Positions 44,100 to 55,225 are shown, counted from the stretch's first letter. The stretch: 64,000 nt of DNA from JASLDZ01 sp964244065 (GCA_964244065.1 CAXTHH010000009.1:5895-69894); one strand, 5' to 3'. Numbers and translations are program-made. Notes: generated by a model not told the origin, from the sequence alone.

Positions 44100-46673
44100 G
44101 TGAGGATCGTCGTCGATCTGCAAGGCTGCCAGAACGGAGGCCGCGGCCGGGGCATCGGCCGCTACGCCATGGCGCTGACGCGGGCGCTGGCGCTCTCCGG
44201 GCGAGGACACGAGGTGCGGGTGGTGGTCAACGGCGCCTTCCCCGGCTCCATCGGCCAGATCCGCCGCGAGCTGGAGGGGGCCGTGCGCCAGACGGACGTC
44301 CTCGTCATGGAGCTGCCCGGCAGGACCGCCTCCGCCGAGCCGGCGAACGCGTGGCGGACCCGCGCGGCGGAGCTGGAGCGCGCCCGGTTCCTGGACACGC
44401 TGGGGCCCGACCTCGTGTTCGTGCCGAGCCTGTTCGACGGCTACCACGATCCTACGGTGGTCTCGATCGAGCCCAGCGGCGCGCCGACCGCGGTCACGAT
44501 CTACGACTTCATCCCCATGGATCACCCGGAGGTCTACCTGCCCTCCGAAGGGATCCGGGGCGCGTACCTGCGCAAGCTGCGCGACGCGCGCCGAGCCGAC
44601 CTGCTGCTGCCGATCTCCGATTACGTGGCGGCCCAGACGGTGGCCCGTCTGGGGGTGGAGGCCTCGCGCGTGGTCAGCGTGCCGCTCGGCGTCGAGCCGC
44701 ACTTCCGCCCCGTGGAGCTGAAGCCGGCGACCCGGGCGGCCCTGATGCGCCGCTACGGCGTCACGAGGCCGTTCGTGCTCAACACCAGTCCGCTCGAGTT
44801 TCGCAAGAACCTCGAGGGCCTCATCGCTGGCTTCGGCCGGATGAGCCCCGCGGCGCGAGCCCGCCGCCAGCTGGTGGTGGTGGGGCGTATGGACCCGGGC
44901 CAGCGTAAGGCGCTCGCTGAGACCGCCCGATCGGCGGGCCTGGCCGGCGACGCTCTGGTGCTCGCCGGCTTCGTGCCGGACGACGATCTCGTGGCCCTGT
45001 ACTCGGCGTGCGAGCTGTTCGTGTTCCCGTCCATCAGCGAGGGGTTCGGCCTGCCGGTGCTGGAGGCCATGGCCTGCGGCGCCCCGGTGATCGGCTCGGG
45101 CCTGACCAGCATCCCGGAGGTGATCGGACGAGAGGAGCTGCTGTTCGATCCGCGCGACGCGCACGCCCTCGGGCGCAAGATGGAGGCGGTGCTGGCCGAC
45201 GCGCCGCTCCGGGAGGAGCTGAGGAGCTACGGCCTCGCACGGGCCGCGCCCTACACCTGGGATCGGACCGCCGCGAACACCTTGGACGCGTTCGAGAGGC
45301 TGGCGCGGGCGCGGACGCGGCCTGCGCCCGCAAGCTCCATCGCCACGGGCCGACCCGCCTTGGCGCTGATCCCGGACAGGCGGAGGGAGGCGGCCGGGCT
45401 GAGCCCGCGTTCGCGCCGGCTGCTCGACGCGCTCGCCGTCCACTACGACGTGACGCTCGTGGCGCCGGCGTTGGACGGGGCGGAGGCGGCGTGGGAACGG
45501 GCCGTGGTGGAGCGGATCGACACCGCCGACCTCACCCAGGCCGCGCCGCGATTCGACCGCCTGGTGCACGTCGTCTCCGACCCGCCGGACGGCGCGCGGT
45601 TGAGGCAGATGGCCATGCACCCGGGCGTGCACGTCTGGACGGGGCCCGACGCGCCCGCCTCCGCCGAGCCGGAGCTGGACGTCTACGCCGCACTCGGCTT
45701 GGGAGGGCTCCTGGACCTTGCGCAAGGCGGCCTCGACGAGGTGAAGCTGGCGGCGTGCCGCGGCGCCGCGGCGCGGGCCGCCTCGGGCGACGCCGTCGTG
45801 CGCGCCTGCGACCTGGGGCCGGCCGGAGCCGCGCTGGGCGCGCCCCATCGCATCGACGAAGGCGCGGAGGGATCGCTGCCCGGACCCGCCTCCGCGTTGG
45901 CGCTGGCCGGACCGCTGCGGAACGCGCTGGAGCGCGCGCACGCCGGCCCGTCGCGGGATGCCGCCCGGGCGCTCGCGGCCGTGCTGCCTCGGGCGGTCCG
46001 CGGGATCGAGCCCGACGCCGAGGACCTGGCGCGCCTCGCGGCGGCGGTCGTCCGCAACGAGGCCCATGACCGAAGTCCGGCGACGTGGCTCGACATCTCC
46101 GGCCTCGAGGACGGACGGGCGACGAGGGCCCAGGGCGACCTGCTCAGGCGCCTCCTGCGCGTCGGTGGCCGCGACCTTCGCTGCATGACGTTCCGCGGCG
46201 GAGGGTTCTGGACGGCGGAGCCTGCGGCCGCACGGCTGTTCGGCTTGACCACCCTCGACCCCCTCGACGTCGAGGAGGAGGCGGTCTTCAGACCGGGCGA
46301 CCGCCTCCTCGGGATCGGCGTGCTCGACGGCTTGCCCCCGCGGACCCACCGCGCCCTGGTCGAGGCGGAGGAGGCCGGGGCGGGCATCGCCTTCGTTCTC
46401 ATGTCGATGACGGCCTTGTCGGTCGACGGCGTGGCCGAGCGCATCCTGACCTGGTCGCGCGACGATCCGGTCGCGCCGGTTCCGCGCATGCAGTCGCAGC
46501 GTGTCGATGGCGGCGAGCCGTCCAGCGATGTCGCGGGCGAGCGCTCGGTGCTGGCCGCGCTGGAGGCGGGCCTGCCGGCTTCGGTGTTGCTGCTCGGCGC
46601 AGGCGAGGCGGTGGAGAAGCGGCTGCGCGCCGCCGCGCCCGCCCTCGCTCAGCCGCGTCCGACCCCGAAGTAG
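44100..46673 (+). CDS. Glycosyltransferase family 4 with large C-terminal extension
   Basis: GTG 44100 gives 857 residues. Residues 1-410 form a GT-B enzyme: VRIVVDLQGCQNGGRGRGIGRYAMALTRAL, TAVTIYDFIPMDHPEVYLP, VSVPLGVEPHFRP, and the GT4 motif ISEGFGLPVLEAMACGAPVIG near 312. The N-terminal QGCQNGGRGRGIGRY segment is typical of mannosyl- or rhamnosyltransferases of capsule and O-antigen loci. Residues 420-857 are an unassigned region containing LDISGLEDGRATRAQGDLLRRLL and FKPGD-type turns. It overlaps the ugd 3' end by 25 bp. Confidence 0.85.
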   Translation: MRIVVDLQGCQNGGRGRGIGRYAMALTRALALSGRGHEVRVVVNGAFPGSIGQIRRELEGAVRQTDVLVMELPGRTASAEPANAWRTRAAELERARFLDTLGPDLVFVPSLFDGYHDPTVVSIEPSGAPTAVTIYDFIPMDHPEVYLPSEGIRGAYLRKLRDARRADLLLPISDYVAAQTVARLGVEASRVVSVPLGVEPHFRPVELKPATRAALMRRYGVTRPFVLNTSPLEFRKNLEGLIAGFGRMSPAARARRQLVVVGRMDPGQRKALAETARSAGLAGDALVLAGFVPDDDLVALYSACELFVFPSISEGFGLPVLEAMACGAPVIGSGLTSIPEVIGREELLFDPRDAHALGRKMEAVLADAPLREELRSYGLARAAPYTWDRTAANTLDAFERLARARTRPAPASSIATGRPALALIPDRRREAAGLSPRSRRLLDALAVHYDVTLVAPALDGAEAAWERAVVERIDTADLTQAAPRFDRLVHVVSDPPDGARLRQMAMHPGVHVWTGPDAPASAEPELDVYAALGLGGLLDLAQGGLDEVKLAACRGAAARAASGDAVVRACDLGPAGAALGAPHRIDEGAEGSLPGPASALALAGPLRNALERAHAGPSRDAARALAAVLPRAVRGIEPDAEDLARLAAAVVRNEAHDRSPATWLDISGLEDGRATRAQGDLLRRLLRVGGRDLRCMTFRGGGFWTAEPAAARLFGLTTLDPLDVEEEAVFRPGDRLLGIGVLDGLPPRTHRALVEAEEAGAGIAFVLMSMTALSVDGVAERILTWSRDDPVAPVPRMQSQRVDGGEPSSDVAGERSVLAALEAGLPASVLLLGAGEAVEKRLRAAAPALAQPRPTPK

Positions 46674-47953
46674 CGGAAGCCGCGGCGGCGCATGTCTCCC
46701 GGCTTGTAGACGTTGCGCAGGTCCACGACGACCGGCTCGCGCATCGAGAGGCGCACGCGGTCGAGGTCGAGGGCGCGGAACTGGTCCCACTCGGTCAGGA
46801 TCACCAGAGCGTCGGCCCCCTCGGCCGCCTCGTAGGCGCCGGAGCGGAACGTCACGCCCGCGAGCAGGTGGGCGGCCTCCCGCATGCCTTCCGGATCGTA
46901 GGCCTGCACACGGGCGCCCCGGGCCTGCAGAGCCGGCACGATGTCCAGCGCCGGGCTGTCGCGCATGTCGTCGGTGTTGGGCTTGAAGGTGAGGCCCAGC
47001 ACGCCGACCGTCTTGCCCGCCAGCTCGCCGCCCAGGGCGCGGGCCACCCGGTCGGCCATGCCGCGCTTGCGGGCGTCGTTCACCTCCACCGTCGTCTCGA
47101 TCAGGCGCGAGGGCGCGCCCGCGGCCTGCGCCGTGCGCACCAGGGCCAGCGTGTCCTTCGGGAAGCAGCTGCCGCCATAGCCCGGGCCCGCGTGAAGGAA
47201 CTTGCCGCCGATGCGGTTGTCGAGGCCGATGCCGCGGGCCACCTGCTGCACGTCCGCCCCCACCGCCTCGCACAGGTCGGCCATCTCGTTGATGAAGGTG
47301 ATCTTCATGGCGAGGAAGGCGTTGGCCGCGTACTTGATCAGCTCCGAGGTGCGGCGGCCGGTGAACAGCAGCGGGCTCTCGTTCAGGTTCAGCGGGCGGT
47401 AGAGCTCGCGCATCACCTCGCGCGCCCGCTCGTCCTCCGCCCCCACCACCACGCGGTCGGGGCGCTTGAAGTCCTCGATGGCCGCGCCCTCGCGCAGGAA
47501 CTCGGGGTTGGAGACCACCGCGCAGTCCGCCTCGGGCCGCACGCGGCGGACGATGGCCTCCACCTCGTCGCCCGTGCCCACGGGCACGGTGGACTTGGTG
47601 ACGACCACGGTGAACCCGTCCAGGCACGCCGCGATCTCCTCCGCGGCGGCATACACGTACGAGAGGTCGGCGTGCCCGTCGCCCCGGCGCGAGGGCGTGC
47701 CCACCGCGATGAACACCGCGTCGGCCGCCGCCACCGCCTCGCGAAGGTCGGTGGCGAAGTCGAGCCGCCCCGCCTCCACGTTGCGCGCGACCAGCACGTC
47801 CAGCCCCGGCTCGTAGATCGGCATCACGCCCGCGTGCAGGCGCTCGATCTTGCCCGCGTCCTTGTCGATGCAGGTGACCACATGGCCGAAATCGGCGAAG
47901 CACGCGCCAGAGACCAGGCCCACATAGCCCGTCCCGATCATCGCCACCCGCAT
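46649..47953 (-). CDS. ugd: UDP-glucose 6-dehydrogenase
   Basis: The 434-residue enzyme oxidises UDP-glucose to UDP-glucuronate. Visible are the NAD site MIGTGYVGLVSGACFADFG, GTPSRRGDGHADLSYV, SNPEFLREGAAIEDF, the catalytic cysteine loop GPGYGGSCFPKDT and GLTFKPNTDDMRDSPALDIV. It feeds both the UDP-GlcA 4-epimerase and the UDP-xylose synthase encoded nearby. Confidence 0.96.
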   Translation of the reverse strand: MRVAMIGTGYVGLVSGACFADFGHVVTCIDKDAGKIERLHAGVMPIYEPGLDVLVARNVEAGRLDFATDLREAVAAADAVFIAVGTPSRRGDGHADLSYVYAAAEEIAACLDGFTVVVTKSTVPVGTGDEVEAIVRRVRPEADCAVVSNPEFLREGAAIEDFKRPDRVVVGAEDERAREVMRELYRPLNLNESPLLFTGRRTSELIKYAANAFLAMKITFINEMADLCEAVGADVQQVARGIGLDNRIGGKFLHAGPGYGGSCFPKDTLALVRTAQAAGAPSRLIETTVEVNDARKRGMADRVARALGGELAGKTVGVLGLTFKPNTDDMRDSPALDIVPALQARGARVQAYDPEGMREAAHLLAGVTFRSGAYEAAEGADALVILTEWDQFRALDLDRVRLSMREPVVVDLRNVYKPGDMRRRGFRYFGVGRG

Positions 47954-48084
47954 CCAAGACTCCGAACCGCCCGCCTGGCCCGGCGGTCTAGCCCGCGCCC
48001 CCGCCGGTCACAACGGCCGGCGCCGTTCTTGCCGGGCGCGTCCGGCGCGGCCTACACCTGAGCCGGGGCGGGAGATCGCAGGGA

Positions 48085-49065
<981 letters not shown>

Positions 49066-49068
49066 CGA

Positions 49069-49941
49069 TCAGAGCAGGCTGCGCAGGTAGGCGCCGTACT
49101 CGGAGTTGCGCATCAGCTCCGCGCGGGCGGCGAGCTGGGCGGCGTCTATCCAGCCGCTGTTGAAGGCGATCTCCTCCAGGCAGGCGATCTTGAGGCCCTG
49201 CCGGTGCTCCACCGCCCGGACGAACTCGGAGGCTTCCAGCAGGGACTCGTGCGTGCCGGTGTCCAGCCACGCATAGCCGCGGCCCATGCGCTCCACGTAA
49301 AGCTCGCCCCGGTCGAGATAGGCGCGGTTCACGTCCGTGATCTCGATCTCGCCCCTGGGCGAGGGCTTCACCGCGCGGGCCACTTCGACCACGCTCCGGT
49401 CATACACATAGAGGCCCGTCACCGCCCAGTTCGAACGTGGGTCGGCGGGCTTCTCCTCGAGGTTCAGGGCGCGGCCTTCTGCATCCAGCTCTACGATCCC
49501 GAAGCGCTGCGGATCGCGCACCTGCTGCGCGAACACCGTCGCGCCCGTGCTGCGGGCGGAGGCGCGCGAGAGCAGCTCGGGCATCTGCGCGCCGTAGAAC
49601 AGGTTGTCTCCCAGCACCAGGCACACGCGCTCGCCGGCGATGAATTCCTCGCCGATCAGGAAGGCGTCCGCCAGGCCGCGTGGGTGCTCCTGCACCGCGT
49701 ACGCCAGCGATATGCCCCAGGCCGAGCCGTCCCCCATCATCTCTCGGAACAGCGGCGTGTCCCGCGGCGTGGAGATGATCAGCACCTCGCGCACGCCGGC
49801 CATCATCAGGATGGATAGCGGATAGTAGATCATCGGCTTGTCGTAGATCGGCAGCAGCTGCTTCGACACGCCCAACGTTACCGGATGGAGCCGGGTGGCC
49901 GAGCCCCCTGCGAGAATGATCCCCTTCACGCTCCGCCCCAA
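49069..49941 (-). CDS. rfbA: Glucose-1-phosphate thymidylyltransferase
   Basis: The protein of 290 residues has the nucleotidyltransferase signature KGIILAGGSATRLHPVTLGVSKQLLPIYDKPMIYYP, GDNLFYG and EITDVNRAYLDRGEL, ending in CLEEIAFNSGWID...AELMRNSEYGAYL, typical of RmlA. It makes dTDP-glucose for dTDP-rhamnose or related deoxysugars. rfbB, rfbC and rfbD are not in the window. Confidence 0.95.
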   Translation of the reverse strand: MGRSVKGIILAGGSATRLHPVTLGVSKQLLPIYDKPMIYYPLSILMMAGVREVLIISTPRDTPLFREMMGDGSAWGISLAYAVQEHPRGLADAFLIGEEFIAGERVCLVLGDNLFYGAQMPELLSRASARSTGATVFAQQVRDPQRFGIVELDAEGRALNLEEKPADPRSNWAVTGLYVYDRSVVEVARAVKPSPRGEIEITDVNRAYLDRGELYVERMGRGYAWLDTGTHESLLEASEFVRAVEHRQGLKIACLEEIAFNSGWIDAAQLAARAELMRNSEYGAYLRSLL

Positions 49942-50031
49942 CCGTTTCGCTCGGCGGGATGGCTACACGTGGTGCGCTCTACGGGCCAGCGTACTGTTTC
50001 GATGCGCCGGCCGAGCTGTTACGGCTTGGCC

Positions 50032-50943
50032 GTGACGATTTCCGCCGGCCCGCGCGTCCTGATCGTCGGCGGTTCGGGCTTCATCGGCGCGGCGGCCGCG
50101 GCGGCGGCCGTCCGGGAGGGCTGGACGGTGGCCACCCTGGCGCGCGGCGCGGGGGCGGACTTCCGCGGCGACGCGGCCGGCGCCTCCGTGCTCGCGTCGG
50201 CGTTGGGCCGCTTCCGGCCCGACGCCGTGGTCATGAGCCTAGCCAGCTTCACGCCGCGCACGGAAGCGACGGCGGGACCGGGCGCGGCGGAGGTCGAGCT
50301 GCGGGCGCTCGACGCGCTCCTGGCGCAGCTGCCCGCGTCGCCGGTGCGCACGCTGGTCTACCTGTCCAGCGCCGGCACACTCTACGGCGATGCGCCCGGC
50401 GTCGCGGACGAGGCGACGCCGACCGCCCCCAAGTCCCTCTACGGCCGGATGAAGCTGGAAGGCGAGCGGCGCATCGCCGCCGCCCTGGAGGGCTCCGGCC
50501 GCCGATGGTCGGCGCTGCGGGTCTCCAACCCCTACGGACCGGGGCAGGACCCGGACGGGGCGCAGGGCGTGGTGGCCATCTTCGCCGGGCGTCTGCTGCG
50601 GAACCTGCCCTGCGAGGTGATGACCGGGTCGCTGCGCGACTACCTCTTCATCGACGACCTCGCCCGGGCCGTGGTGCTCAGCCTCAGCCAGCCGATGGAC
50701 GGCCCGCTCAACATCGCAAGCGGCGTGAGCGTGAGCGCGGAGGCGTTGCTCCGCCGCATCCAGGGCCGGCTGGGACGGGGCACGGCCGAGCGGCGTGTCG
50801 CACCGGGCGCGCACGAGGTGTCGGCGGTGCGCCTGGACGCTTCGCGCGCGGAGCGGCTGCTCGGCTGGAGGGCCGAGGTGGGTCTGGACGAGGGCCTGGA
50901 CGTCACTCTGGCCTGGGTGCGCGAGCGGCTCGGCCTCGCCTGA
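50032..50943 (+). CDS. NAD-dependent epimerase/dehydratase
   Basis: The protein has 303 residues from GTG 50032; ATG 50002 is another possible start. It has the Rossmann motif VLIVGGSGFIGAAAAAAAVREG, Ser and the Y-x3-K of SLYGRMKLEGER, SSAGTLYGD, and LRVSNPYGPGQDPDGAQGVV, resembling UDP-glucose 4-epimerase/UDP-GlcNAc-epimerase-like enzymes. The substrate is unknown. It is divergent from rfbA and convergent with the large GT. Confidence 0.85.
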   Translation: MTISAGPRVLIVGGSGFIGAAAAAAAVREGWTVATLARGAGADFRGDAAGASVLASALGRFRPDAVVMSLASFTPRTEATAGPGAAEVELRALDALLAQLPASPVRTLVYLSSAGTLYGDAPGVADEATPTAPKSLYGRMKLEGERRIAAALEGSGRRWSALRVSNPYGPGQDPDGAQGVVAIFAGRLLRNLPCEVMTGSLRDYLFIDDLARAVVLSLSQPMDGPLNIASGVSVSAEALLRRIQGRLGRGTAERRVAPGAHEVSAVRLDASRAERLLGWRAEVGLDEGLDVTLAWVRERLGLA

Positions 50944-50946
50944 TCG

Positions 50947-53900
50947 TCAGCGCGCGAGCGCCTCCAGCAACCGCCGCTCGAACGCGGCGTGCGTGAACTC
51001 GCGCTCGAAGACCTCGCGGGCCGAGCGGGAGATGCGCGCGCGAAGCTGGGCTTCGGCGAGCACGGGTGCGAGCGCGGCGGCCAGCTCTTCGGGCGTCGGC
51101 CGCTCGGCGACCATCCCCGACTCCCCCGGGCGGAGGTAGGCGGAGGTCCCCACCCGTCGCGAGCACACCAGCACGCGCCCGGAGGCCAGCGCATCCAGCG
51201 TCACGAGGGGCAGGGTGTCGTCGCGGGAGGGCGCGAGCACGATGTCGCACCCGCGCAGCTGTTCGAGGTACTCCGCGTGGCCCAGCTCGCCGTGGAGCAT
51301 GACGTCCGGCTCCTTCGCGGCGCGTGCGAGAAGTTCGGCGTGGAACGGCTGCTCCAGCACGCGGCCCCACAGGTGCAGCTCCGCGCCTGACCGCAGTTCC
51401 GGGGGCAGAAGCGTGAAGGCGTCCACGGCAAGGTCCTGGCCCTTGCGCAATTCGAAGGTGCCGAACACGCCCACGCGCAGGCGCGCTCCGCCGGGCGGCG
51501 GCGCGGGTCCGAGGTCGTCGACGCCGTAGGGTAGCACGCGCGAGGACGCACCGTGAGCCGCCAGCGCCTCGGCCGAGAGCGCGCTGCCGGCCCACAGCTC
51601 GCGCGCCAGCGGCAGGGTGGAGGCGAAGAGGGGCTGCTCCTCCGCGATGCGGTGCACCTGCGCGACCTCGTGGAAGAACCAGCGCACGTCGGTCAGCGGG
51701 GCCAGCCGCCGGACGGCGGGCCAGGTCACCACCGTATTGGCGATCACCCGGTCGAAGTTGCGTCCGAGGTCGGTGACGGCGTCCTCGTCGTCGAACAAGC
51801 GCGAGTCCACGATCACGTGCGCGCCGACGGCCGTGAGCCGCCGCCGCATCGGCCCGTCCCGTCGGCTGGCCACCAGCACGAAGTCGCCCGCCGCGATCAG
51901 CGCGCGCGCCATGTCGAGCACGACCTTGGGCCCGCCCGAGCCGGTCAGCTCGTTGGACAGAATCAGCACGTCGCGCCCGCCCTCGCCACGCGCGACGGGA
52001 CGCTCGGCGGGGTGCAGGGCGAAGCGGGGCTGGCTGTCGCGATAGAAGAGGCCGCGCATCGCCTCCGGGAAGAAAGGGTCGCGACGCAGCGCCCCTGGGA
52101 ACCGCTTCAGGAGGTGGATATCCGACTTGTCCTTCGGCTTCGCCGCCTGGGCGCGCGCCCGCTCCTCCGCGCCGATGGACACGTGGCCGATGTGGTCGAG
52201 CACCGCGTGGGGCGTGTAGACGCACGACAGGCCGGCCTCGCGGACGCGCAGACAGAGGTCCACATCGCTGTGGCCGACCGGCGTCTCCACCGCGTCGAAG
52301 CCGTCGAGGTCCTCGAACACCGAACGCCGCATCATCAGGAGGGCGCCGCAGATCAGCGACACCTCGCGCACGCTCTGTGCGCCGAGGTTGAAGAGCTCGT
52401 GGGTGTCGGCGGGACGTGTGTGGAAGGCCGTGCCCACAAGCCGCCGCACGCCGGTGACCATGCCCGCATGCTGGATCGACCCGTCCTCGTAGAGCAGCTT
52501 GGCCCCGACCGCGCCCACGCCCGGCAGGGTCGCCACCTCCAGCAGCGACTCGATCCAGTCGGGCGTGACGACCCGAACGTCGTCGTTGAAGAAGACCACG
52601 AACTCCGCGTCGGTGGCGGCCGCGCCCGTGTTGCACTTGTCTGAGAAGTTGAACGGCCGGTCATAGGGCGCCCATCGCAGGCGAGCGTGGCCGAGCTCCG
52701 AGCGCAGCTGCGCCGCGGTGGCCGACGTGGTCACCACCACGATCTCGTAGGCCTCGTACCAGGTGCGGCCGAGGATCGAGCGCACCGCGGCCCGGATGTT
52801 GTCGGGGTTGTCGGAGGGCACGATCAACGCCACCGTGGGGGGCGGCGAGAGCCGCCGGCGCGCGCGATTGGCGTCGGGCAGCGCCTCTGCGAAGCCGTTC
52901 CAGCCGCGCCGGTCCAGCGCGTCCTGCAGCGCGGCGACGTTCCCGGCGCGGGCGAAGCTCTTCCCGCCCGCCGCGGCCGAGCCCTCGATCCGCCGCCAAC
53001 CGTAGAGCACACGGTCGAGGTGAAGCACGACGGGATCGCCCTCCGTGACGCGCAGCGCGAGGTCGTAGTCCTGCGAGAAGTCGTAGGCGGAACGGAAGCC
53101 GCCCAGCTCGCGCACGCGCGCGGTGCGATGCACGGTCAGGTGGCTGATGTAGTGCCCGTTGAGCATCAGCAGCGGCGACCAATCCGGCTTGGGGAACAGC
53201 TCGAGGGGCCGGTCGTCCTCGTCGATGAAGCATTCGTCGGAGTAGATCAGGTCGGCGCCGGGCGTGGCCGTCACCGCGGCGGCCACGTGCTGAAGGGCGT
53301 CGCAGGTCAGAAGGTCGTCCTGGTCCAGCAGCGCCAGCCACTCCCCCCGGGCGTCGGCCAGGCCGGCGTTGGAGGCGGCGGAGATGCCGGCGTTGGCGAG
53401 CAGGAACACCGTGCGGATGCGCGGTTCGAGCGCCGCATAGGCCTCCATCAGCGACCGGACGCTCGGCTTGGTGGAGCCGTCATCCACCAGCACCAGCTCC
53501 CAGCGGCCGTAGGTCTGACCGCGGACGGAGTCGATCGCGCGGGCCAAGAACTCCAGCGGAGCCTGGTAGACCGTCGTCAGCACCGTGATCAGCGGGCCGT
53601 CCGCGTCCGCCGGGCCGCCCGCCGAGGGGTCCGGCCGTAGCCGCTCGGCGGCGTCCCGCTTCAGGGAGGCTTCGCGCTCCGGGATGCTCTCGCCCCAGTC
53701 CTCCTCCCGTATCCCCGCGTCGCCCGGGACCGGCGTCCAGCCTGCCAGGCCGTCGAGCAGCGCGTGGCGAGACCAGCTCGTCTCCAGCGCATCCACCGCG
53801 CCGCCGAACGCCGGATCGGCGAGGACGGCCAGCAGCAGGTCGCGCCAATCGTCCGCCGCTGCGGCGAGGCGGGCCGACGCCGGCTCCAACGCCAGCCCGA

Positions 53901-54156
53901 CGGCCGCCCAGAGGCGCACCTCCGGCGAGGGCGGACCGGCGAAACGCTCCATTGGAGAGCGGCCGTCGATCAGGGGCGAGACGACGCCCCCTTCGAATTC
54001 GGCGGAGCGAAGCACGCCTTCTAGGAACGCCGGAAGGGGCGCGCCTGCGTTGCCCGCCAGCGCGCCGGGCTCTGCCGGACGTCCCAGGAACAAGAGGTAG
54101 CTGGCCGCCACGTCCGCCGGCGCGCACACGCGTTCCTGGCCGAGAACCCAGGCCAT
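50947..54156 (-). CDS. Three-module glycosyltransferase (GT2-GT2-GT4) with DUF4214-like N-terminus
   Basis: The 1069-residue protein starts at ATG 54156, overlapping the previous stop (TGATG). Residues 1-130 repeat the module of the protein at 32781 (AASYLLFLGRPAEPGAL...LRSAEF; DLLLAVLADPAFGGAV). GT2-A is at about 187-400 (ITVLTTVYQAPLEFL, VLVDDGST, LLDQDDLL). GT2-B is at about 439-690 (TVALIVPSDNPDNI, FFNDDVRVVTPDWIE, GHSDVDLCLRV). GT4-C is at about 720-1069 (ELTGSGGPKVVLDMARAL, GTFELRKGQDLAV, APSRDDTLPLVTLDALASG). Three active-site regions suggest stepwise synthesis of an oligosaccharide unit (inference). Confidence 0.9.
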   Translation of the reverse strand: MAWVLGQERVCAPADVAASYLLFLGRPAEPGALAGNAGAPLPAFLEGVLRSAEFEGGVVSPLIDGRSPMERFAGPPSPEVRLWAAVGLALEPASARLAAAADDWRDLLLAVLADPAFGGAVDALETSWSRHALLDGLAGWTPVPGDAGIREEDWGESIPEREASLKRDAAERLRPDPSAGGPADADGPLITVLTTVYQAPLEFLARAIDSVRGQTYGRWELVLVDDGSTKPSVRSLMEAYAALEPRIRTVFLLANAGISAASNAGLADARGEWLALLDQDDLLTCDALQHVAAAVTATPGADLIYSDECFIDEDDRPLELFPKPDWSPLLMLNGHYISHLTVHRTARVRELGGFRSAYDFSQDYDLALRVTEGDPVVLHLDRVLYGWRRIEGSAAAGGKSFARAGNVAALQDALDRRGWNGFAEALPDANRARRRLSPPPTVALIVPSDNPDNIRAAVRSILGRTWYEAYEIVVVTTSATAAQLRSELGHARLRWAPYDRPFNFSDKCNTGAAATDAEFVVFFNDDVRVVTPDWIESLLEVATLPGVGAVGAKLLYEDGSIQHAGMVTGVRRLVGTAFHTRPADTHELFNLGAQSVREVSLICGALLMMRRSVFEDLDGFDAVETPVGHSDVDLCLRVREAGLSCVYTPHAVLDHIGHVSIGAEERARAQAAKPKDKSDIHLLKRFPGALRRDPFFPEAMRGLFYRDSQPRFALHPAERPVARGEGGRDVLILSNELTGSGGPKVVLDMARALIAAGDFVLVASRRDGPMRRRLTAVGAHVIVDSRLFDDEDAVTDLGRNFDRVIANTVVTWPAVRRLAPLTDVRWFFHEVAQVHRIAEEQPLFASTLPLARELWAGSALSAEALAAHGASSRVLPYGVDDLGPAPPPGGARLRVGVFGTFELRKGQDLAVDAFTLLPPELRSGAELHLWGRVLEQPFHAELLARAAKEPDVMLHGELGHAEYLEQLRGCDIVLAPSRDDTLPLVTLDALASGRVLVCSRRVGTSAYLRPGESGMVAERPTPEELAAALAPVLAEAQLRARISRSAREVFEREFTHAAFERRLLEALAR

Positions 54157-55178
54157 CAGCGCGCCATGCGGGCGAGCACGTGCCGCTGGAAGAGCGTGAG
54201 CACCTGGCCGGTGAACTGCAGCAGCGCCTCGGGATTCAGGCTCTCGGTGCAGAAGTCGTTGGCGGCGTCGGCGATCGCGTCGGCGGGGAAGTCCGCCCGG
54301 GTCACCTCGTCCGCGAGACGGTCGAGATCGTCCGCGTCGCGCACGGGGATGAAGTGGCGCCACGGGATCATGCCTGAGAAGTAGAACAGCTGGTGTGGCG
54401 AGCCGAGCTTCAGCAGCACGCTGCGGCTCCGCAGGGTGCGGAACACCCGCGAGCAGGTGGCCCCGTTCCCATCCATGGAGAAGATGAAGCGGCTCAGGAG
54501 CTGGTGATGCCAGTCCACCGCCTCGAAATACGGCTTGGCCTCCAGGAGGGCCGCAGCTTCAGGTGTGGCGCACTCCGCCGCGAAGCCGATCGTGAAGCGT
54601 ATGCGGGGGTGCTGCTGGAACCGGGCGGCGTAGGAGAGCCGTTCACCTGCGTCCCGGCGCACGTCCTCCTCGTGCAGCACCCGTCCGGTAGAGGAGCCGC
54701 TGAACATGACCTGGTTCAGCTTGGGCGCGTCCGTCATTCGGAAGCTGATGTCCGCCTCCTCCTGCGCGTAGAGATCGTTCTCCACGAACTCGGGGTCCGG
54801 CAGCAGGATCATCCGGCCGCCCATGGGCTTCTGGTAGCTGAACACGGGAACGTCCGGAGGAACCTCGCTCGGCTGGTCGCCAACGGCCATCACGATTGAG
54901 GCGGTTCCGAGGAAGCCCACCGCCGCCACGGCTCGTTGAAGCAGCGACCGGTAGAGCTCCGCGCGCAGGTGCACGATGCGCCGGTTGTACGCGACCGGAT
55001 GGTGGACGTGCTTCTCGCGCGTGGACACGGACGAGCCGTCGATGTCGTAGACGAACAGGTCGTGGTGGAGCGCATTCAGACGCGCCAGCTCGGCCGCGTA
55101 GTGCGCGTGCGCGACCACGGGCGCCGTCGCCCACGGCAGGATCTGCTCTAGCGCCCAGAGATGACTGTCGCGGCTCAT
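54156..55178 (-). CDS. Glycosyltransferase family 90 (CAP10/LpsA-like)
   Basis: The protein of 340 residues (ATG 55178; a TTG at 55229 is also possible) has the GT90 features: KLNQVMFSGSSTGRVLHEEDVRRDAG, RIRFTIGFAAECATPEA, FIFSMDGNGATCSRVFRTLRS, SVLLKLGSPHQLFYFSGMIPWRHFIPV and FCTESLNPEALLQF. GT90 proteins include LpsA-type LPS glycosyltransferases and xylosyl/glucosyltransferases of fungal capsules. With UDP-xylose synthase in the locus, a xylosyl transfer is a plausible guess. Its stop overlaps the start of the three-module GT. Confidence 0.85.
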   Translation of the reverse strand: MSRDSHLWALEQILPWATAPVVAHAHYAAELARLNALHHDLFVYDIDGSSVSTREKHVHHPVAYNRRIVHLRAELYRSLLQRAVAAVGFLGTASIVMAVGDQPSEVPPDVPVFSYQKPMGGRMILLPDPEFVENDLYAQEEADISFRMTDAPKLNQVMFSGSSTGRVLHEEDVRRDAGERLSYAARFQQHPRIRFTIGFAAECATPEAAALLEAKPYFEAVDWHHQLLSRFIFSMDGNGATCSRVFRTLRSRSVLLKLGSPHQLFYFSGMIPWRHFIPVRDADDLDRLADEVTRADFPADAIADAANDFCTESLNPEALLQFTGQVLTLFQRHVLARMAR

Positions 55179-55225
55179 CGCGGCTCCAACTGCGTCCGGG
55201 TCTGTGACGCAGCCGGGCGGCGACG

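Noticed and set aside
43494..47957. 1487-codon open frame antisense across the TPR and GT4 genes and out of frame with ugd
   Set aside because: It runs over three well-supported genes, and its translation is Arg/Gly rich without domains.
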